A DNA stretch of 37,175 bases. It comes from an uncultured Marmoricola sp. GTDB taxonomy: Bacteria; Actinomycetota; Actinomycetes; Propionibacteriales; Nocardioidaceae. This document shows, piece after piece, positions 7,737 through 16,521 of this stretch; the stretch's first letter is position 1; every line of letters begins with the position of its first letter. Below the pieces are notes generated by a model. It saw only the letters and a list, made by a program, of their open reading frames with translations. It did no database searches and was not told the DNA's origin. The DNA is taken from NCBI GenBank assembly GCA_937868075.1, contig CALMLL010000125.1:1-37175 (forward strand). The letters are read 5' to 3'. The position numbers and the translations under genes were made by a program.

Positions 7737-9374
7737 ATGGCGACGAAGACGACTGAGCACAATGCGACCACCCAGACCGGGTGGGTGAGCTTCATCGGCA
7801 CCGGCCCGGGCGACCCGACGTTGCTCACCGTGCGAGCCGTCGACCTCATCCGCTCTGCCGAGGTCGTGATCACCGACGTACCCGATCACGAAACGCTGGT
7901 GGCTGGTCTCGTCTCCGACCCGGCCGTCGAGGTCGTCGACGGCGGTTTCGGCGGCGCCGCGGATCTGGCCCAGGCGGCCCGGGGCAAGCACGTTCTGGCC
8001 GCGGCCAAGGCCGGTCGACGAGTCGCTCGCCTCGTGGCCGGCGACGCCGGACTGTGGTCGACGGTCGCCGAGGAGGCCCAAGCGGTCGCGAAGGCTGGGA
8101 TCGGATTCGAGATCGTCCCCGGTGTCTCCGATGTGACGGCCGTGCCCGCGTACGCCGGCATCCCGGTGGCTACCGGCGAGCAGGGGAGCGTCGCGGTGGT
8201 GCGCTGCCAGGGTGGCTCTGCCCGGCTGGCCGGCATCGACTGGGCCTCGTACGCCGACCAGGCGACCCTCGTGCTGCTGGGAGCGTTGACCTGCTTGGGT
8301 GAGGTGTCGGTGGCGCTCATCGCAGCGGGCCGCCCTGCGACGACGCCCGTCGCGGTGACCAGCGGGGGCACAACCACCAACCAGGTCACCGTCGCCGGCA
8401 CGTTGGAGACCATCGCCGCACAGGTGCGCGGGGCCGGGCTCAGTGACGGGGCCGTGACCGTGGTGGGCGAGGTGGTCTCGTTGCGCGAGACGCTGTCGTG
8501 GTTCGAGACCAAGCCACTGTTCGGCTGGCGGGTGTTGGTGCCGCGCACCAAGGACCAGGCCGGCGAACTGTCTGCCACCTTGCGCGGTTTCGGCGCAGTC
8601 CCCGACGAGGTGCCCACGATCTCGGTCGAGCCGCCTCGCAACCCCCTGCAGATGGACAAGGCCGTGCGCGGTCTGGTCGAGGGCCGTTACGAGTGGATCG
8701 CCTTCACCTCGGTCAATGCGGTGAAGGCGGTGCGGGAGAAGTTCGAGGAGTACGGCCTGGACGCTCGCGCATTCTCCGGTCTCAAGATCGCCGCGGTGGG
8801 GGACAAGACCTCTGCTGCGATCTCGGCATGGGGGCTTCGCGCCGACCTGGTCCCCTCCGGCGAGCAGTCCGCGGCCGGTCTCCTGGAGGACTGGCCCGAG
8901 TACGACGAATTGCTCGACCCGATCAACCGGGTCTTCTTGCCGCGGGCCGACATCGCCACCGAGAACCTCGTCGCCGGCCTGATCGATCTGGGCTGGGAGG
9001 TCGATGACGTCACCGCCTACCGCACCGTGCGCGCGGCCCCGCCGCCGGCGCCGATCCGGGAGGCGATCAAGTCCGGCAAGTTCGACGCGGTCGTCTTCAC
9101 CTCATCCTCCACCGTGCGCAACCTGGTCGGCATCGCCGGCAAGCCGCACACCTCGACCGTGATCGCGGTGATCGGCCCGGCCACCGCCAAGACCGCCGAG
9201 GAGAACGGGCTCCGGGTCGACGTGCTGGCGCCGTCGCCGAGCATCGAGGCGCTCACCGACGCGCTGGCCGACTTCGGGACCGCTCGCCGGGAGGCGATGA
9301 TCGCCGCCGGTCAGCCGGTGACCAAGCCGTCCGAGCGTCGTGCGGCCACGCGTCGTCGCGCTTCGTCGACATGA
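7737..9374 (+). CDS. hemD: Uroporphyrinogen-III synthase fused to a degenerate SUMT-like domain
   Basis: A 545-residue two-domain protein. Residues 15-255 have the fold of SAM-dependent uroporphyrinogen-III methyltransferase: 'GTGPGDP' at 21-27 and 'EIVPGVSDVTAVPAYAGIPV' near 125-144 are kept. The usual 'GDPFxFGRxxEE' is replaced by 'AGDAGLWSTVAEE' (101-113), and the conserved Gly-Lys-Arg and His-x-x-x-Gln region after the first helices is missing, so methyltransferase activity is doubtful. From about residue 262 a HemD domain follows ('GWRVLVPRTKDQAGELS', 'VFTSSSTVRNL', 'AVIGPATAKTAEENGL'), which cyclises hydroxymethylbilane to uroporphyrinogen III. A basic Ala/Arg-rich tail ends the protein. 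This fusion is common in actinobacteria. It overlaps hemB by ATGA. Confidence 0.93.
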   Translation: MATKTTEHNATTQTGWVSFIGTGPGDPTLLTVRAVDLIRSAEVVITDVPDHETLVAGLVSDPAVEVVDGGFGGAADLAQAARGKHVLAAAKAGRRVARLVAGDAGLWSTVAEEAQAVAKAGIGFEIVPGVSDVTAVPAYAGIPVATGEQGSVAVVRCQGGSARLAGIDWASYADQATLVLLGALTCLGEVSVALIAAGRPATTPVAVTSGGTTTNQVTVAGTLETIAAQVRGAGLSDGAVTVVGEVVSLRETLSWFETKPLFGWRVLVPRTKDQAGELSATLRGFGAVPDEVPTISVEPPRNPLQMDKAVRGLVEGRYEWIAFTSVNAVKAVREKFEEYGLDARAFSGLKIAAVGDKTSAAISAWGLRADLVPSGEQSAAGLLEDWPEYDELLDPINRVFLPRADIATENLVAGLIDLGWEVDDVTAYRTVRAAPPPAPIREAIKSGKFDAVVFTSSSTVRNLVGIAGKPHTSTVIAVIGPATAKTAEENGLRVDVLAPSPSIEALTDALADFGTARREAMIAAGQPVTKPSERRAATRRRASST

Positions 9375-10339
9375 TCGCTCGGCGCCCGCGCCGACTTCGG
9401 CGTACGTCGGGGCTGCGCGACCTGGTGGCGGAGACCTCCTTGCGCCCCGAGCAGTTGATCGCCCCGCTGTTCGTGCGCGAGGGCGCCCTCGAACCGGTCG
9501 CGATCGGCAGCATGCCCGGTGTGGTGCAGCACTCCCGGGCGACGCTGGTGGCTGCGGCCAACGAGGCCGCCGAACTCGGTCTGGGCGGGGTGATGCTCTT
9601 CGCCGTCCCCGAGACCAAGGACGCCGCCGGTTCCGCGGCGCTGGCCGAGGACGGAATCCTGAACGCCGCGATCGGCTGGGTGAAGAGCGAAGTCGGCGAC
9701 GACCTCACCGTGATGAGTGACCTCTGTCTCGATGAGTTCACCGACCACGGTCACTGCGGCGTGCTGGATGCCCACGGAGCCGTCGACAACGACGCCACCG
9801 TCGACATCTACGCCCAGATGGCGGTGGTGCAGGCCTCCGCCGGCGCCGATGTCGTCGGCCCGAGCGGGATGATGGACGGACAGGTCGCCGCGATCCGGTC
9901 GGCGCTCGACACGGCCGGCCACACCGACACCGTGATCCTGGCCTACTCCGCGAAATACGCCTCGGCGTTCTACGGTCCGTTCCGCGAAGCGGTCGACTCC
10001 TCGCTCACCGGTGATCGGCGGACCTACCAGCAAGACCCGCGCAACGCCCGCGAAGGGGTGCTCGAGGCGGTTCTCGACGTTGAGCAGGGCGCCGACATCG
10101 TGATGGTCAAGCCGGCCCTGGCTTACCTCGATGTGATCAACCGGGTGCGCAGCGCCGTCGATGTGCCCGTGGCGGCATACAACGTGTCGGGGGAGTACGC
10201 CATGGTCGAGGCGGCCGCTGCCCACGGCTGGATCGACCGGGAAGCCGCGATCGCGGAGACCTTGATGTCGATCCGCCGAGCCGGAGCCGACATGATTTTG
10301 ACCTACTGGGCCCACGAGGCCGCCCACTGGCTGCGGTGA
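9371..10339 (+). CDS. hemB: Delta-aminolevulinic acid dehydratase (porphobilinogen synthase)
   Basis: A 322-residue enzyme condensing two 5-aminolevulinates to porphobilinogen. The two Schiff-base lysines are Lys195 ('AYSAKYASAFYGPF') and Lys247 ('MVKPALAYLDVI'). The metal loop reads D-L-C119-L-D121-E-F-T-D-H-G-H-C129-G: the second of the three zinc cysteines of the E. coli type is an Asp, so the site is a hybrid of the zinc and magnesium types. The N-terminus is short and Arg-rich. It is the last gene of the rex-hemACDB run; hemL follows after an 81-base gap with its own probable promoter. Confidence 0.96.
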   Translation: MIARRPRRLRRTSGLRDLVAETSLRPEQLIAPLFVREGALEPVAIGSMPGVVQHSRATLVAAANEAAELGLGGVMLFAVPETKDAAGSAALAEDGILNAAIGWVKSEVGDDLTVMSDLCLDEFTDHGHCGVLDAHGAVDNDATVDIYAQMAVVQASAGADVVGPSGMMDGQVAAIRSALDTAGHTDTVILAYSAKYASAFYGPFREAVDSSLTGDRRTYQQDPRNAREGVLEAVLDVEQGADIVMVKPALAYLDVINRVRSAVDVPVAAYNVSGEYAMVEAAAAHGWIDREAAIAETLMSIRRAGADMILTYWAHEAAHWLR

Positions 10340-10383
10340 CCATGAATCTCACCGACTTCTCAGCACTGTGGGCCGCACCCGCG

Positions 10384-10414
10384 TTGGTCATGCCCGCCCG
10401 AAACGGACGACAAT
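10384..10414 (+). promoter_or_regulatory. Probable hemL promoter (leaderless)
   Basis: TTGGTC at 10384-10389 and GACAAT at 10409-10414 form a -35/-10 pair with a 19-base spacer. GACAAT ends six bases before the GTG at 10421, the same geometry as other leaderless starts in the window. Confidence 0.4.
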
Positions 10415-10420
10415 GCCGAG

Positions 10421-11749
10421 GTGTCTGTGGTGAGTGAACGACCGAGGGTCGAGGCGCGTTCGGCGGCCCTGCTCGCCCGTGCCCGTGAGGTGATCCCGGG
10501 TGGGGTCAACTCGCCAGTCCGGGCCTTCAACTCTGTGGGCGGAACCCCGCGGTTCATGGCCAGCGGGTCGGGCGGTCGACTGCGCGACGTCGACGGCTCC
10601 GACTACGTCGACCTCGTGTGCTCGTGGGGCCCGATGCTGCTGGGCCACGCCCACCCCGAGGTGGAAGTGGCCGTCGTGGCCGCCGTACGCAACGGCTCCT
10701 CGTTCGGTACCCCGACCGAGAACGAGGTGTTGCTGGCCGAGGAGATCGTGGCCCGAACCCCGGTCGAGCAGGTTCGTCTGGTCTCCTCGGGGACCGAGGC
10801 CACGATGAGCGCGATCCGGTTGGCCCGGGGTTTCACCGGTCGCGAGATGATCGTGAAGTTCGCCGGCTGCTACCACGGTCACGTCGACTCGCTGCTGGCC
10901 CAGGCCGGCTCTGGGCTGGCCACGTTGGCGATCCCGGGCACACCCGGGGTGCCGGCCGCAGCGACCGCAGCCACGATCGTGGTGCCCTACAACGATCGGG
11001 CCGCGGTCACCGCCGCCTTCGCCGAGTACGGCGACCAGATCGCCTGCCTGATCACCGAAGCGGCCCCCGGAAACATGGGAGTCGTCCCGCCCGCTCCGGG
11101 CTTCAACCAGTTCTTGGCCGACATCTGCGCGCGTCACGGGGCGTTGTTCATCTCCGATGAGGTGATGACCGGCTTCCGGGTCGCCCGCCAGGGTCACTGG
11201 GAACTCGACGGACGCGTCGAGGGGTGGCGACCCGACCTCATGACCTTCGGCAAGGTCATGGGCGGCGGGTTCCCGGCCGCCGCTTTCGGTGGCCGGGCCG
11301 ATGTGATGGCCCATCTGTCGCCGCTTGGGCCGGTCTACCAAGCCGGCACGTTGAGCGGCAATCCGGTGGCGTCCGCCGCCGGACTGACCACCCTGCGGTT
11401 GGCCGACGATGCCGTCTATGCGCGGGTGGGTGACCTGGCTGATCGCCTCTCCGAAGCCGTGACCGAGGCGTTGTCTTCGGCCGGAGTGGCACACGTGGTG
11501 CAACGGGCGGGCACGATGTTCTCGGTGTTCTTCACCGACGCCGACGGCGTACCCGACTATGCGAGCGCGACCAAGCAGGACACCGCTGCCTACGCGGCCT
11601 TCTTCCACAGCATGCTCGACGACGGGGTGTACCTGCCGCCGAGCGCGTTCGAGGCGTGGTTCCTCAGCGCCGCCCACACCGACACCGACCTCGACCAGGT
11701 TGTGAGCGCGTTGCCGGCGGCTGCCCGGGCGGCAGGTGCCCAGCAATGA
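10421..11749 (+). CDS. hemL: Glutamate-1-semialdehyde 2,1-aminomutase
   Basis: A 442-residue PLP enzyme that converts glutamate-1-semialdehyde to 5-aminolevulinate, the substrate of HemB. '[13 protein letters not shown]' (25-36) is the family N-terminal signature, Asp246 in '[10 protein letters not shown]' contacts the pyridine nitrogen, and Lys278 in '[18 protein letters not shown]' is the PLP lysine. GTG 10421 is chosen because a GACAAT hexamer lies six bases upstream (leaderless geometry). GTG 10427 and GTG 10430 remain possible, since GAGG at 10418-10421 would serve as ribosome binding site for them; the difference is at most three residues. The stop overlaps the phosphatase gene by ATGA. 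Confidence 0.95.
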   Translation: MSVVSERPRVEARSAALLARAREVIPGGVNSPVRAFNSVGGTPRFMASGSGGRLRDVDGSDYVDLVCSWGPMLLGHAHPEVEVAVVAAVRNGSSFGTPTENEVLLAEEIVARTPVEQVRLVSSGTEATMSAIRLARGFTGREMIVKFAGCYHGHVDSLLAQAGSGLATLAIPGTPGVPAAATAATIVVPYNDRAAVTAAFAEYGDQIACLITEAAPGNMGVVPPAPGFNQFLADICARHGALFISDEVMTGFRVARQGHWELDGRVEGWRPDLMTFGKVMGGGFPAAAFGGRADVMAHLSPLGPVYQAGTLSGNPVASAAGLTTLRLADDAVYARVGDLADRLSEAVTEALSSAGVAHVVQRAGTMFSVFFTDADGVPDYASATKQDTAAYAAFFHSMLDDGVYLPPSAFEAWFLSAAHTDTDLDQVVSALPAAARAAGAQQ

Positions 11750-12471
11750 GCCCAGAGACAAACCCAGGGACTCGAACCGTGGTGCATCTGCTGCGCCACG
11801 GTGAGGTGTACAACCCAGACGGCGTCCTCTACGGCCGCTTGCCCGGATACCACCTGTCGGAGCGGGGCCAGCAGATGGCCGAGGTGGTCGCGGGCGCGAT
11901 CGCCGATCGCGACATCACCCACGTGGTCGCCTCCCCGTTGGAGCGGGCCCAGGAGACCGCAGCTGCGTCAGCCGCGGTGCTGGGGCTGCCGGTTGGCAGC
12001 GACGAGCGCCTGATCGAGTCGACCAACCAGTTCCAAGGGGTCAGCTTCAAGGGCGGCTACCTCAAACTGCTTCGACCCGGGTTGCTGCGCCATCTGTACA
12101 ACCCGTTCCAGCCGTCGTGGGGCGAGTCCTACGCCCACGTGGCGAGCCGGATGTGGGCTGCTGTTCTCGACGCCCGCATCGCGGCCGAGGGGCACGAGGC
12201 GTTGCTGGTCTCCCACCAGCTGCCGATCTGGATCACCCGGTTGTACGCCGAGGGCCGCCCCTTCTTCCACGACCCGCGCCGCCGCCAATGCACCCTGTGC
12301 TCCCTGACCTCCCTGACGTTCGAGGCAGACACGCTGGTCTCGGTCGGCTACTCCGAGCCGGCCGGCTACCTGATCACTCCCGACGAGCGCAACGCCAACT
12401 TCTCCGCAGGCGGGGCACACGACGACCAGGCCCACGACGACCAGGCCCACGATGATCAGACACCAGCCTGA
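11746..12471 (+). CDS. Histidine phosphatase family protein with His/Asp-rich tail
   Basis: A 241-residue protein of the phosphoglycerate mutase-like branch 1. The catalytic motif is Arg17-His18-Gly19-Glu20 in 'VVHLLRHGE'; '[11 protein letters not shown]' is the second conserved block and '[11 protein letters not shown]' holds the second active-site histidine. The ATG at 11746 overlaps the hemL stop. Such a gene between hemL and the cytochrome c genes is, from memory, a common actinobacterial arrangement, but its substrate is unknown. The C-terminus carries three perfect copies of Ala-His-Asp-Asp-Gln, encoded by a 15-base tandem repeat, in front of T-P-A. The last repeat overlaps the start of the next gene. 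Confidence 0.86.
   Translation: MSPETNPGTRTVVHLLRHGEVYNPDGVLYGRLPGYHLSERGQQMAEVVAGAIADRDITHVVASPLERAQETAAASAAVLGLPVGSDERLIESTNQFQGVSFKGGYLKLLRPGLLRHLYNPFQPSWGESYAHVASRMWAAVLDARIAAEGHEALLVSHQLPIWITRLYAEGRPFFHDPRRRQCTLCSLTSLTFEADTLVSVGYSEPAGYLITPDERNANFSAGGAHDDQAHDDQAHDDQTPA
12415..12459 (+). repeat. 15-bp tandem repeat, three units, encoding AHDDQ
   Basis: Units 12415-12429, 12430-12444 and 12445-12459 follow GCN-CAC-GAY-GAY-CAG. Units 1 and 2 differ only at the first codon's third base; unit 3 has two silent C-to-T changes in the Asp codons, one of which creates the ATG of the downstream thioredoxin-like gene. It could vary in copy number by slippage without changing frame. Confidence 0.9.
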
Positions 12472-13051
12472 GGTGACCTCTCGTCTCCGAGTCCTCGTTG
12501 TGGCGCTCCTGGTGAGCGTCACGGTGGGCTGCTCGACACCGTGGGGAGGGGACCGCGCCGCCACCGGCGACAAGGGCTATGTCTCCAGCAACGGCGTGAT
12601 CAGCAGAGTCCCGGAGGCCGATCGGGTCCGGCCCGGTGAGTTGTCGGGGACGACCTTCGACGGCGCGCCCTGGTCGCTGGCCGATCAACGAGGCAAGCCC
12701 GTCGTGGTCAACGTGTGGGCCTCCTGGTGCCCACCCTGCCGAGCCGAGGCCCGCGATATCGCCGCAGCGGCCACGGAACTGGGGGCTGATGCCAGTTTCA
12801 TCGGGATCAACATCCGAGACCCGCGCAAGGCCGATGCCGAGGCGTTCCTACGCACCCACCCAGCCCCCTACCCCAGCCTCTACGACCCGGCCGGCGAACT
12901 CCTGTTGGCTTTCCACAAGACGTTGCCGCCCAACGCTCTGCCCAGCACCGTGGTAATCGACTCCGAAGGCCGGGTGGCCGCGATCGTGCTGGGTCGCGTG
13001 CCCAGTGCCCGCACGCTGGTCGACCTGGTGCGTGATGTGGAGTCGTCGTGA
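12452..13051 (+). CDS. resA: TlpA/ResA-like thiol-disulfide oxidoreductase lipoprotein
   Basis: A 199-residue extracytoplasmic thioredoxin-fold protein. A hydrophobic signal segment ends in the lipobox 'VTVGC' with Cys27 as probable lipid site, so it should be tethered outside the membrane. The active site is Trp92-Cys93-Pro-Pro-Cys96, and 'LPSTVVID' holds the cis-proline. In system II cytochrome c maturation such proteins reduce apocytochrome CXXCH cysteines before heme attachment, drawing electrons from CcdA, encoded next. ATG 12452 overlaps the upstream gene by 20 bases; GTG 12473 is an alternative that still leaves a complete signal peptide, and neither has a strong ribosome binding site. 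The stop overlaps ccdA by GTGA. The symbol follows context and motif. Confidence 0.88.
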   Translation: MIRHQPEVTSRLRVLVVALLVSVTVGCSTPWGGDRAATGDKGYVSSNGVISRVPEADRVRPGELSGTTFDGAPWSLADQRGKPVVVNVWASWCPPCRAEARDIAAAATELGADASFIGINIRDPRKADAEAFLRTHPAPYPSLYDPAGELLLAFHKTLPPNALPSTVVIDSEGRVAAIVLGRVPSARTLVDLVRDVESS

Positions 13052-13791
13052 ACGACTTCCACAACGCGGTCATCCACGGGTCGATGGCAGTGGCCATCCC
13101 GGTGGCGATGCTGGCCGGGTTGGTCTCCTTCTTCTCTCCCTGCGTCGTGCCGCTGTTGCCCGGCTACTTCTCCTACGCCACCGGCCTGTCTGCGGCGGAT
13201 CTCGGGGCCCACAAGCGCGGCCGGATGCTCCTGGGCAGCGCACTGTTCGTGCTCGGGTTCAGCCTCGTCTTCGTCTCCGGGGGCGTTCTGTTCGGCGCCT
13301 TGGGGGACTGGCTGCTGGCGTGGCGGCGTCCGATCACCGCGGTCCTCGGCGTCTTCACGATCGTGGTCGGCCTGGTCTTCATGGGCGTCCTGCCGTGGTT
13401 CCAGCGCGACCTTCGCATGCACAAGGTGCCGGCCATGGGCCTGACCGCGGCTCCAGTCCTCGGCTTCGTCTTCGGCCTTGGCTGGACGCCTTGCCTGGGG
13501 CCAACGCTGGTGGCCGTCTACAGCCTCGCGATGAATGAGGGCTCGGCCTGGCGCGGGGCGATCCTGTCCTTCGCGTTCTGTCTCGGCCTCGGCCTGCCCT
13601 TCCTGGTCGCCGGTGTCGCCTGGGGTGGCATGCTGGGCGCGGTCGGGTGGGTACGTCGCCACCAGGTGTGGGTGCTGCGCATCGGTGGGGCGTTGATGAT
13701 CGCGGTCGGCGTACTTCTGGTGACGGGGTGGTGGGATCTCATGGTGGCCTACCTGCGTGGCCTGTTCCCCGACGTGTCGGTGTGGATATGA
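13048..13791 (+). CDS. ccdA: Cytochrome c biogenesis protein CcdA
   Basis: A 247-residue polytopic protein of the DsbD-beta/CcdA family that passes reducing power from cytoplasmic thioredoxin across the membrane. About six hydrophobic segments are visible. The redox cysteines are Cys32 in 'SFFSPCVVPLLPGY' and Cys149 in 'GLGWTPCLGPTL', each beside prolines as usual. It lies between its probable electron acceptor (the ResA-like protein) and resB, overlapping both by four bases. Confidence 0.94.
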   Translation: MNDFHNAVIHGSMAVAIPVAMLAGLVSFFSPCVVPLLPGYFSYATGLSAADLGAHKRGRMLLGSALFVLGFSLVFVSGGVLFGALGDWLLAWRRPITAVLGVFTIVVGLVFMGVLPWFQRDLRMHKVPAMGLTAAPVLGFVFGLGWTPCLGPTLVAVYSLAMNEGSAWRGAILSFAFCLGLGLPFLVAGVAWGGMLGAVGWVRRHQVWVLRIGGALMIAVGVLLVTGWWDLMVAYLRGLFPDVSVWI

Positions 13792-15380
13792 GCACCTCCA
13801 CCGATCTTCTGCTCGACGAACCCGACGACGGGCCGCTGGACGAGGGTCCCCGGGCGTTGTCACCGAGGGAGTTGGGGCGCTGGGCGTGGCGCCAACTCAC
13901 CTCCATGCGCACGGCCTTGGCGCTGTTGTTGCTGCTCGCCCTGGGTGCGGTGCCCGGCTCGATCGTGCCGCAGGCGGCCATCGACTCCTCGCGGCTGGCC
14001 ACGTGGCAGGAGGCGCACCCGACGCTGACCCCGATCTATGAGCGACTCGGCCTCTTCCACGTCTACTCCTCGGTGTGGTTCGGCGCGATCTACGTCTTGT
14101 TGATGGTGTCCTTGGTGGGCTGCATCGTGCCTCGTTGCCGCGTCTACTGGCGCGCCTTCCGACATCCGCCGCCGGCCACGCCTGCACGCCTGGATCGTCT
14201 TCCCGAGAGTCGCAGGATCACCCTCGGCGGCAGCCCCGACCAGGCTCTGGCAGCGGCTCGGGAAGCGTTATCCGGGTATCGGCTCAGAGACCTCTCCGAC
14301 TCCGTGGCCGCCGAGAAGGGGCACCTTCGTGAGGCCGGCAACCTGCTGTTCCACCTCTCCATCCTGGTGGTCCTGGGTGGGTTCGCCTACGGCTCCCTCT
14401 TCGGCTTCAAGGGCGGACTGGTGGTGGTCACCGGCGACGGGTTCAGCAACACGATCACGCAGTACGACGACTTCGCCCCGGGCTCGTTCTTCGCCCCCAG
14501 CGATCTCAAGCCGTTCAGTTTTACCCTCGAGAAGTTCAACGTCGACTTCATCACCTCGGGGCGCTCGTTCGGTGCCGCCCGCAACTTCTGGGCAGATCTG
14601 CGCATCACCGATCGCCCCCGCGCAACGCCCATCACCAAGCGACTTGCGGTCAATCACCCCCTGAGCGTCGACGGCACCGACATCTTCTTGATCGGGCACG
14701 GCTACGCCCCGCACATCACGGTGCGCGACGGCTCCGGAAAGGTCTCCTACTCGGGTCCGTCGGTGTTCCTGCCCGAAGGCACCGACTTCCGCTCCTTCGG
14801 CGTCGTCAAGGTGCCGGATGCGACCCCGAGCCAGTTGGGTCTGGAGGGGGAGTTCTACCCGACATACGCCTTCACCCACGACCGTGGGGCGTTCACAGTC
14901 TTCCCGGACGCGATGAACCCGGCGATGTCGCTCCTGGCCTATCGAGGCGACCTGGGCATGGACTCGGGCCGTTCCCAGTCGGTCTATGTGCTCGACAAGA
15001 CCGCGATGAAGCCGATTCTCAAACCCGACGGCAAGCCGGTCCGGCTCGACCTCAAACTGGGGGAGACCGAGAAACTGCCCGACGGGCTCGGCACCGTCTC
15101 CTTCGACGGATTGAGTCGCTTCGTCAAACTGCAGATCAGCGACGCTCCCGGCTCGGGGGTCGCCTTGGGCGGGACCCTCGCCGGTCTTGCCGGGCTGATG
15201 GCGTCGCTGTTCGTCAGACCCCGGCGGCTGTGGGTTCGGGCCTCGGAGGAAGCCGGGCGTACGGTGGTGCAGATCGGCGGTCTGGACCGTTCCAGCGGTG
15301 GGGATCTGGCCGCCGAGATCGATCGAGTCAGTGCCGCCCTCGCCGGCGCGCTGCCCGTGCAGGATGAGGAGAACCGATGA
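13788..15380 (+). CDS. resB: Cytochrome c biogenesis protein ResB (Ccs1)
   Basis: A 530-residue ResB/Ccs1 family protein, one half of the system II cytochrome c synthase. Three transmembrane segments occur in the N-terminal part (near 'ALALLLLLALGAVPGSIVPQ', 'IYVLLMVSLVGCIVP', 'LLFHLSILVVLGGFAYG'), then a large extracytoplasmic domain, and a fourth segment near the C-terminus ('LGGTLAGLAGLMASLFVRPRRLW'). 'GSIVPQ' and 'FHLS' are family features; the His in 'LLFHLS' may take part in heme handling. ATG 13788 overlaps the ccdA stop; the open frame further upstream is a shadow of ccdA. It works with CcsB, encoded next (ATGA overlap). Confidence 0.94.
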   Translation: MSTSTDLLLDEPDDGPLDEGPRALSPRELGRWAWRQLTSMRTALALLLLLALGAVPGSIVPQAAIDSSRLATWQEAHPTLTPIYERLGLFHVYSSVWFGAIYVLLMVSLVGCIVPRCRVYWRAFRHPPPATPARLDRLPESRRITLGGSPDQALAAAREALSGYRLRDLSDSVAAEKGHLREAGNLLFHLSILVVLGGFAYGSLFGFKGGLVVVTGDGFSNTITQYDDFAPGSFFAPSDLKPFSFTLEKFNVDFITSGRSFGAARNFWADLRITDRPRATPITKRLAVNHPLSVDGTDIFLIGHGYAPHITVRDGSGKVSYSGPSVFLPEGTDFRSFGVVKVPDATPSQLGLEGEFYPTYAFTHDRGAFTVFPDAMNPAMSLLAYRGDLGMDSGRSQSVYVLDKTAMKPILKPDGKPVRLDLKLGETEKLPDGLGTVSFDGLSRFVKLQISDAPGSGVALGGTLAGLAGLMASLFVRPRRLWVRASEEAGRTVVQIGGLDRSSGGDLAAEIDRVSAALAGALPVQDEENR

Positions 15381-16342
15381 CCAAGGCCGGCTACGAACTG
15401 TTTAGCCTGCAGGCGGTGGTTGCTGCCGGAGTGCTGTACTTCCTGGCGTTCTTGGCCCAACTCGCCAGCCGACCGCCGAGAGTGGCTGCGGTCGAGCCCG
15501 CAGCCGAGCAGGTCCTGGTGGGCGCCGAGGGTGCCGCTCAAGCACCCGCGACCCCGGTGCCCCCGGTGGAATCGGTACGCCGGCCGGTGCTGGCCCGCTT
15601 GGGGATCACCCTGCTGCCCATGGCCGCGCTGGTCCACCTTGGCGCGCTGATCACCCGCGGCCTGGCCGCCGACCCGGTCAGGGTTCCTTGGGGCAACATG
15701 TACGAGTTCACTCTGACCGCCACCTTCGCCGTCATCGCCACCTACCTGGCCACCATGCGGCGCTGGTCGCTGGAGTGGCTGGCTCCGGTGGTGACCGGCT
15801 TCGTCCTGGTCACCTTGATGGCCGACTCGCTGTGGCTCTATGAGGGCGTCATGCCGCTGCGCGATGCGCTCCAGTCACCATGGCTGGTCATCCACGTGGT
15901 GGCGGCCATCATCGCCACCGGGGCCTTCTGTCTGGGCGGCATGGCCTCGGCCCTCTACCTGCTCAAGGAGCGCTGGCCTGGTCGTCTCACCCGGATGCCG
16001 GCACTCGGCGTACTCGATCAGGTGGCCTACCGCATGCATGCCTTCGGTTTCCCGGTGTGGACCTTTGCCGCCTTGATCACGGGTCCCATCTGGGCGCACC
16101 AGGCCTGGGGTACCGCCTGGAACTGGGACCCCAAGGAGGTGTGGGCGTTTGTGACCTGGGTGGCCTACGCCGCCTATCTCCACGCGCGAGCGACCGCAGG
16201 CTGGAAGGGGTCGCGGGCCGCGGTCTTGGCGCTGGTAGCCCTGGCGTCGCTGCTGTTCAACTTCGTCGGGATCAACTTCTTCTTCGGCAGCGGCAGCATG
16301 CACAGCTATGCCGCGCCGGTGGTGCGGTTGGTCCTCGGCTAG
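15377..16342 (+). CDS. ccsB: Cytochrome c biogenesis protein CcsB/ResC
   Basis: A 321-residue multi-spanning heme-handling protein. The tryptophan-rich motif 'WGTAWNWDPKEVWAF' at about residues 244-258 is the WWD signature that presents heme outside the membrane, and flanking histidines such as the one in 'MHAFGFPVWT' should ligate it. About eight hydrophobic segments are visible; an Ala/Pro-rich loop around residues 35-65 separates the first from the rest. With ResB it attaches heme to apocytochrome c. It ends the hemL-to-ccsB run; its stop overlaps that of the convergent microprotein gene. Confidence 0.95.
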   Translation: MTKAGYELFSLQAVVAAGVLYFLAFLAQLASRPPRVAAVEPAAEQVLVGAEGAAQAPATPVPPVESVRRPVLARLGITLLPMAALVHLGALITRGLAADPVRVPWGNMYEFTLTATFAVIATYLATMRRWSLEWLAPVVTGFVLVTLMADSLWLYEGVMPLRDALQSPWLVIHVVAAIIATGAFCLGGMASALYLLKERWPGRLTRMPALGVLDQVAYRMHAFGFPVWTFAALITGPIWAHQAWGTAWNWDPKEVWAFVTWVAYAAYLHARATAGWKGSRAAVLALVALASLLFNFVGINFFFGSGSMHSYAAPVVRLVLG

Positions 16343-16515
16343 GAGTCGTGACGACGGCGTCTATCGAGTTCGCGCAGGAAGTCGTCGTCATCGTCGGGTC
16401 CGACCGGCCCGCGGGGTAGGTCGGACGAGGGTGGCTGGCTTCGGCGCTCGAGCATCCAGAACACGAGGTAGACCACGGCCGTGGCCGCTGCGAGAACCAC
16501 CAGCATCCGGAGCAT
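16339..16515 (-). CDS. 58-residue single-pass membrane microprotein
   Basis: This reverse-strand gene has 59 codons. The product begins with about 20 hydrophobic residues ('MLRMLVVLAAATAVVYLVFW'), then has a Pro/Ser-rich linker, a run of five Asp residues, 'FLRELDRRRR' and an HDS end: an N-terminal transmembrane helix with a cytoplasmic acidic-then-basic tail. It has a good promoter: CCGACA, 16-base spacer, TAGACT, and a six-base gap to ATG (leaderless). Its stop overlaps that of ccsB. Small proteins with a TM segment and a 'DDD-FLR-LDRR'-like tail are, as I recall, common next to menA/ccsB in actinobacteria, but I know no function. Confidence 0.72.
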   Translation of the reverse strand: MLRMLVVLAAATAVVYLVFWMLERRSQPPSSDLPRGPVGPDDDDDFLRELDRRRRHDS

Positions 16516-16521
16516 GAGGCC

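Noticed and set aside
10342..10437. Short plus-strand frame of 31 codons between hemB and hemL
   Set aside because: It has no ribosome binding site and overlaps the hemL promoter and start; composition is not convincing.
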